Source of the DNA: Dethiosulfatibacter sp.
GTDB taxonomy: Bacteria; Bacillota_A; Clostridia; Tissierellales; Dethiosulfatibacteraceae
Length of the DNA stretch: 6,443 nt
NCBI GenBank assembly: GCA_019084435.1
Contig: JAHRFV010000038.1
Coordinates: 1-6,443, forward strand
Direction: 5' to 3'
The stretch's first letter is position 1. Every line of letters begins with the position of its first letter. The notes below the pieces were generated by a model, which worked only from the letters and a program-made list of their open reading frames with translations, searched no databases and was not told the DNA's origin. Shown here piece by piece: positions 5,653 to 6,443 of this stretch. Position numbers and translations under genes: made by a program.

Positions 5653-6306
5653 ATGAACATATATATCGTTGATGCATTTACAGAAAAACCTTACAAGGGT
5701 AATCCCGCAGCGGTTTGCATTCTGGAATCAGCAAAATCAGATGAATGGATGCAAAATGTTGCTAAAGAAATGAATTTGTCAGAGACCGCTTTTTTACTGG
5801 AAAATGATGGAGAATTCTCTCTAAGATGGTTCACTCCTGAGGCTGAAGTGGATTTATGTGGTCATGCCACATTGGCAAGCGCTCATATCTTGTTAAGCCA
5901 ACATCTTTTTTTAAATCATGAAATCAGATTTAATACTAAAAGTGGTCTGATTACTGCTGAAAAGGTTGGCGATTGGATTCAGATGAATTTCCCATTGGAG
6001 ATTGAACATCCTTGTGAGCCACCACTTGAGCTTACAAAGGGTTTAAATGTCGAGTTTAAATATGTCGGTAAAAACAGGCTTGACTATATTGTTGAAGTAG
6101 AAAACGAAGAGGTGCTAAAAAGCCTGAATCCCGATTTTAATTTACTAAAATCCGTTCAATCAAGAGGGATCATTGTAACCTGCAAATCAAATCGTCCTGA
6201 TATTGATTTTGTATCCCGTTGTTTTTATCCAGCTGTGGGCGTTAATGAAGACCCTGTCACCGGATCAGCCCATTGTTGTCTAGGGCCGTATTGGCAAAAA
6301 AATTAG
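5653..6306 (+). CDS. PhzF-family isomerase, frameshifted near the 3' end
   Basis: Member of the PhzF (phenazine biosynthesis-like / diaminopimelate-epimerase fold) family; most members outside phenazine producers have unknown substrates. It starts NIYIVDAFTEKPYKGNPAAV. The catalytic Glu is E44 in NLSETAFL; the first conserved loop is VDLCGHATLA (C69-G70-H71) and the second EDPVTGSAHC (E199-C208). The frame ends after 217 residues (YWQKN), while the family has about 260-300. A run of seven A (6296-6302) breaks the frame: with one more A it would read YWQKKLDKSELFAYQMSK, as the family does. This is a real one-base deletion or a homopolymer sequencing error. The sequence then enters the inverted copy at 6334, so the true C-terminus is absent. 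AAAGGTAGG precedes the ATG. Nothing adjacent suggests a phenazine pathway. Confidence 0.85.
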   Translation: MNIYIVDAFTEKPYKGNPAAVCILESAKSDEWMQNVAKEMNLSETAFLLENDGEFSLRWFTPEAEVDLCGHATLASAHILLSQHLFLNHEIRFNTKSGLITAEKVGDWIQMNFPLEIEHPCEPPLELTKGLNVEFKYVGKNRLDYIVEVENEEVLKSLNPDFNLLKSVQSRGIIVTCKSNRPDIDFVSRCFYPAVGVNEDPVTGSAHCCLGPYWQKN

Positions 6307-6443
6307 ACAAAAGTGAGCTCTTCGCTTATCAGATGTCTAAATATTTTTGCCAATACCGACCTAGACAACAATGGCCTGATCCGGTGACAGGGTCTACATA
6401 AACCCCCACACCTGGATAAAAACAACGGGATACAAAATCAAAA
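6201..6443. repeat. Imperfect inverted repeat (fold-back) at the right window end
   Basis: Positions 6201-6309 pair with 6334-6443 in reverse complement, with about 9 substitutions and one single-base length difference in the A-rich run near the centre. The loop is 24 bases (6310-6333). Both arms encode the C-terminal part of the PhzF-family protein. Eight of the nine substitutions are complement swaps (A to T or C to G), at 6202, 6233, 6240, 6244, 6248, 6269, 6287 and 6301; the ninth is G to T at 6285. The repeat reaches the end of the window, mirroring the left end. Confidence 0.9.
6329..6443 (-). pseudogene. PhzF-family C-terminal fragment (inverted degraded copy)
   Basis: Minus-strand frame entering from the right edge: FDFVSRCFYPGVGVYVDPVT then GSGHCCLGRYWQKYLDI and a TGA at 6329-6331. 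Compared with the plus-strand copy it changes the family-conserved EDPVTGSAH to VDPVTGSGH and has further non-conservative changes, all nonsynonymous. It does keep the correct frame through the A-rich run. It is therefore a diverged or error-laden second copy and not a functional gene. Confidence 0.7.

Noticed and set aside
5653..6306. Phenazine biosynthesis gene cluster
   Set aside because: Only the PhzF-family gene is present. This family is widespread in non-producers, and no other phz-type gene occurs in the window.
1..6443. Linear replicon with hairpin telomeres or terminal inverted repeats
   Set aside because: The left and right repeats are unrelated to each other, each lies inside a coding gene, and each folds only on itself. 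Telomeres would not interrupt two ordinary metabolic genes.

Overview
The window looks like a piece of a low-GC Firmicute chromosome, most likely a Clostridia member. The reasons are the AT-rich sequence, strong GGAGG-type ribosome binding sites, extended -10 promoters and the gene families present. No rRNA, tRNA, CRISPR array or transposase gene was seen. The interior is compact and ordinary, with short intergenic gaps and several self-contained transcription units.

Layout, left to right. An aldo/keto reductase gene on the minus strand (start 881) breaks off at 162. A second, inverted and about 10% different copy of its 3' part occupies 1-143. Divergently from it runs an EamA/DMT-family membrane transporter (1058-1960). 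Convergent with the transporter is a minus-strand block read from right to left: a PII-like regulator (3679-4032), a CPA2-type cation:proton antiporter (2522-3682, overlapping by ATGA) and a SEC-C zinc-motif protein (1970-2470). Upstream of that block lies another minus-strand unit: a small lipoprotein (4418-4861) followed by an unrecognised 59-residue small protein (4181-4360) and a good intrinsic terminator (4134-4177). On the plus strand follow a stand-alone thioredoxin-like protein (5132-5452), a strongly structured gene-free stretch with two perfect or near-perfect hairpins (5476-5583), and a PhzF-family epimerase/isomerase gene (5653-6306). The PhzF gene is frameshifted in a poly-A run and then runs into a second inverted copy of its own 3' part (6334-6443).

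Functionally, the clearest joint system is the PII-like protein plus antiporter. They are translationally coupled and share one promoter, which suggests a small regulator sensing a ligand and controlling an ion antiporter. The other genes look like independent housekeeping or accessory functions.

The most unusual property is that both ends of the window fold back on themselves inside a gene. The arms are not identical, and in the right arm nearly all mismatches are A/T or C/G complement swaps. The most economical reading is a chimeric (fold-back) sequence or assembly at both contig ends, so the two terminal genes should not be taken as truly truncated genes. The other item worth a second look is the double-hairpin element at 5476-5583, which resembles a miniature mobile element or a structured RNA.
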